Assembly: GCA_002293615.1 (NCBI GenBank)
Contig: DBDN01000047.1
Location: forward strand, 1-6,415
Reading direction: 5' to 3'
DNA length: 6,415 nucleotides
DNA from: Betaproteobacteria bacterium UBA931
GTDB lineage: Bacteria > Pseudomonadota > Gammaproteobacteria > Burkholderiales > Casimicrobiaceae
In this document: positions 5,055 through 6,415 of the stretch, piece after piece
How positions within the stretch are numbered: position 1 is the stretch's first letter
How the letters are laid out: each line of letters starts with the position of its first letter
The notes under the pieces: model-generated
What the model saw: the letters and a program-made list of their open reading frames with translations, nothing else
Databases searched by the model: none
Told to the model about the DNA's origin: nothing
Translations under genes and position numbers: made by a program

Positions 5055-6415
5055 ATGTCTGCTGTGTCGAATGCGTCGCCTGTATCGCCAACCGGTATTC
5101 TAGGAGAGTCCGTATTGTTACCGCGGCAGGTGATTAAACGAGACGGCAGCCGAGTTCCGTTCGACCTTCAGAAGATTACCGTCGCCATTGCCCAGGCCGG
5201 GCGTGCCACCGGGGAGTTTGACAGCAAAGAAGCGGCGATTCTCGCCTCACAGGTCGGCCGTGTGCTGGCGTACAAAGCCATTGATGGCGTCCCTTCCATT
5301 GAACTGATCCAAGACCGCGTAGAAGAAGCGCTGATCGCCGCCGGCTATTATGTCACGGCGCGTGCTTATATTGTTTACCGGGAAAAACACAAACAATTGC
5401 GTGACCAGCGCCGAACATTGATCAATGTTGAAAATGCCATCGAAGAATACCTTGATCAGCGTGATTGGCGCGTAAACGCGAATGCCAACCAAGGTTATTC
5501 GCTGGGCGGCCTGATTCTCAATGTTTCTGGAAAAGTAGTCGCCAATTATTGGCTTGATCATGTTTATGAACCGGAAATCGGTTTGGCGCATCGTGAAGGC
5601 GATGTACATATTCACGACCTCGATATGCTCGCCGGTTATTGCGCCGGTTGGTCGTTGCGCACGCTTTTATACGAGGGCTTGAACGGTGTGCCCGGAAAAG
5701 TGGAGGCCGCACCGCCAAAACACATGAGCAGCGCGGTCGGTCAGATTGTCAATTTCCTGGGTACGCTGCAAAACGAATGGGCGGGCGCCCAAGCATTTTC
5801 TTCTTTCGACACATACATGGCACCATTCATTCGCGCGGACAATATGCCGTACGACCAGGTGAAACAGTGCATCCAAGAGTTAATTTACAACTTGAACGTA
5901 CCTTCGCGCTGGGGAACGCAGACGCCGTTTACCAACCTCACTTTCGACTGGATATGTCCGGAAGATTTGCGCGAACAAGTGCCGGTGATCGCAGGTGTAG
6001 AGCAAGATTTTACTTACGGCGAATTGCAGCGCGAAATGGATATGATTAATCGCGCTTATATCGAAGTGATGACCGAGGGCGACGCAAAAGGCCGTGTATT
6101 TACATTTCCCATTCCGACATACAACATCACGCCCGATTTTGACTGGGAACATCCAAATTGCGATCTGCTTTTTGAAATGACTGCAAAATACGGTTTGCCG
6201 TATTTTCAGAATTTTCTAAACTCCGAATTAAAACCAAACATGATCCGCTCAATGTGCTGCCGTTTGCAGCTTGACCTGCGTGAATTGCTGAAGCGCGGCA
6301 ACGGTCTTTTCGGCAGCGCCGAGCAAACCGGTTCGGTCGGCGTGGTTACGGTCAATTGCGCGCGGTTAGGCTATTTATTTGCCGGCGATAAAGAAGGCTT
6401 ATATGCTCGTCTCGA
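5055..6415 (+). CDS. nrdD: Anaerobic (class III) ribonucleoside-triphosphate reductase, C-terminus cut by window edge
   Basis: This oxygen-sensitive glycyl-radical enzyme reduces ribonucleotides to deoxyribonucleotides for DNA synthesis under anoxic conditions, after activation by the radical-SAM protein NrdG. The visible 453 residues start with an ATP-cone allosteric domain (about 24-115, VIKRDGSRVPFD through AYIVYRE). The catalytic barrel then begins with HIHDLDMLAGYCAGWSL, which includes Cys196. IYNLNVPSRWGTQTPFTN and VFTFPIPTYNIT follow, and then RSMCCRLQLDLREL, in which Cys402 is the likely thiyl-radical cysteine by analogy with MGC/MCC-R motifs of the family. GNGLFGSAEQTGSVGVVTVN comes after this. 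The motifs resemble the widespread MCCRL type more than the E. coli MGCRS type. The glycyl-radical loop and the zinc-binding cysteines expected near the C-terminus lie outside the window, so activity cannot be fully judged, and nrdG may follow downstream. The start at 5055 is supported by AAGGG and an upstream in-frame TAG. Paired NrdR-like boxes suggest NrdR control. Confidence 0.95.
   Translation, partial: MSAVSNASPVSPTGILGESVLLPRQVIKRDGSRVPFDLQKITVAIAQAGRATGEFDSKEAAILASQVGRVLAYKAIDGVPSIELIQDRVEEALIAAGYYVTARAYIVYREKHKQLRDQRRTLINVENAIEEYLDQRDWRVNANANQGYSLGGLILNVSGKVVANYWLDHVYEPEIGLAHREGDVHIHDLDMLAGYCAGWSLRTLLYEGLNGVPGKVEAAPPKHMSSAVGQIVNFLGTLQNEWAGAQAFSSFDTYMAPFIRADNMPYDQVKQCIQELIYNLNVPSRWGTQTPFTNLTFDWICPEDLREQVPVIAGVEQDFTYGELQREMDMINRAYIEVMTEGDAKGRVFTFPIPTYNITPDFDWEHPNCDLLFEMTAKYGLPYFQNFLNSELKPNMIRSMCCRLQLDLRELLKRGNGLFGSAEQTGSVGVVTVNCARLGYLFAGDKEGLYARL

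Noticed and set aside
4811..5056. Minus-strand open frame of 81 codons in the divergent spacer
   Set aside because: It is composed of AT-rich, Leu/Phe/Arg/Ser-heavy sequence without domain signals. It starts inside the nrdD ribosome binding region and overlaps the NrdR-like sites, so it is most likely chance.

Overview
The window looks like a stretch of a mid-GC proteobacterial chromosome, probably beta- or gammaproteobacterial. This placement rests on gene content: a CHASE2 histidine kinase with an HDMRSP-type H-box, an OmpR-type regulator, a chorismate synthase start reading MSGNTFG, and a class III ribonucleotide reductase. No taxonomic marker is present, so it is a soft inference.

Layout: positions 1-22 (minus strand) hold the first seven codons of what is probably aroC, followed upstream by a 239-bp spacer with a weak candidate promoter. 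Positions 262-4620 (minus strand) hold three co-directional genes, read from right to left. They are an OmpR/PhoB-type response regulator (start 4620), a secreted LysM-FecR protein with three fibronectin-like segments (start 3911, only 4 nt after the regulator's stop), and a CHASE2 sensor histidine kinase (start 2247, 62 nt further on). Positions 4621-5054 are an AT-rich divergent regulatory region. Positions 5055-6415 (plus strand) hold the N-terminal 453 residues of anaerobic ribonucleoside-triphosphate reductase NrdD, cut by the window edge.

The three minus-strand genes form a self-contained signalling operon. The likely flow is from an envelope-located FecR/LysM protein, to the periplasmic CHASE2 domain of the kinase, to His450, and then to Asp51 of the DNA-binding regulator. 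CHASE2/FecR neighbourhoods are known in bacteria, but the stimulus and target genes of this one cannot be read from the sequence.

The most notable non-coding signals are as follows. Two NrdR-box-like 16-mers lie upstream of nrdD, with centres 31 bp apart, the spacing expected of tandem NrdR boxes. A perfect 16-bp-arm palindrome lies inside the kinase coding sequence. An 18-codon upstream ORF sits in the same frame as nrdD, separated from it by one TAG. A 6-bp-arm palindrome lies in the probable leader of the signalling operon. I did not find a mobile element, CRISPR array, tRNA or rRNA, and I see no clearly new system beyond the three-gene envelope-sensing cassette.
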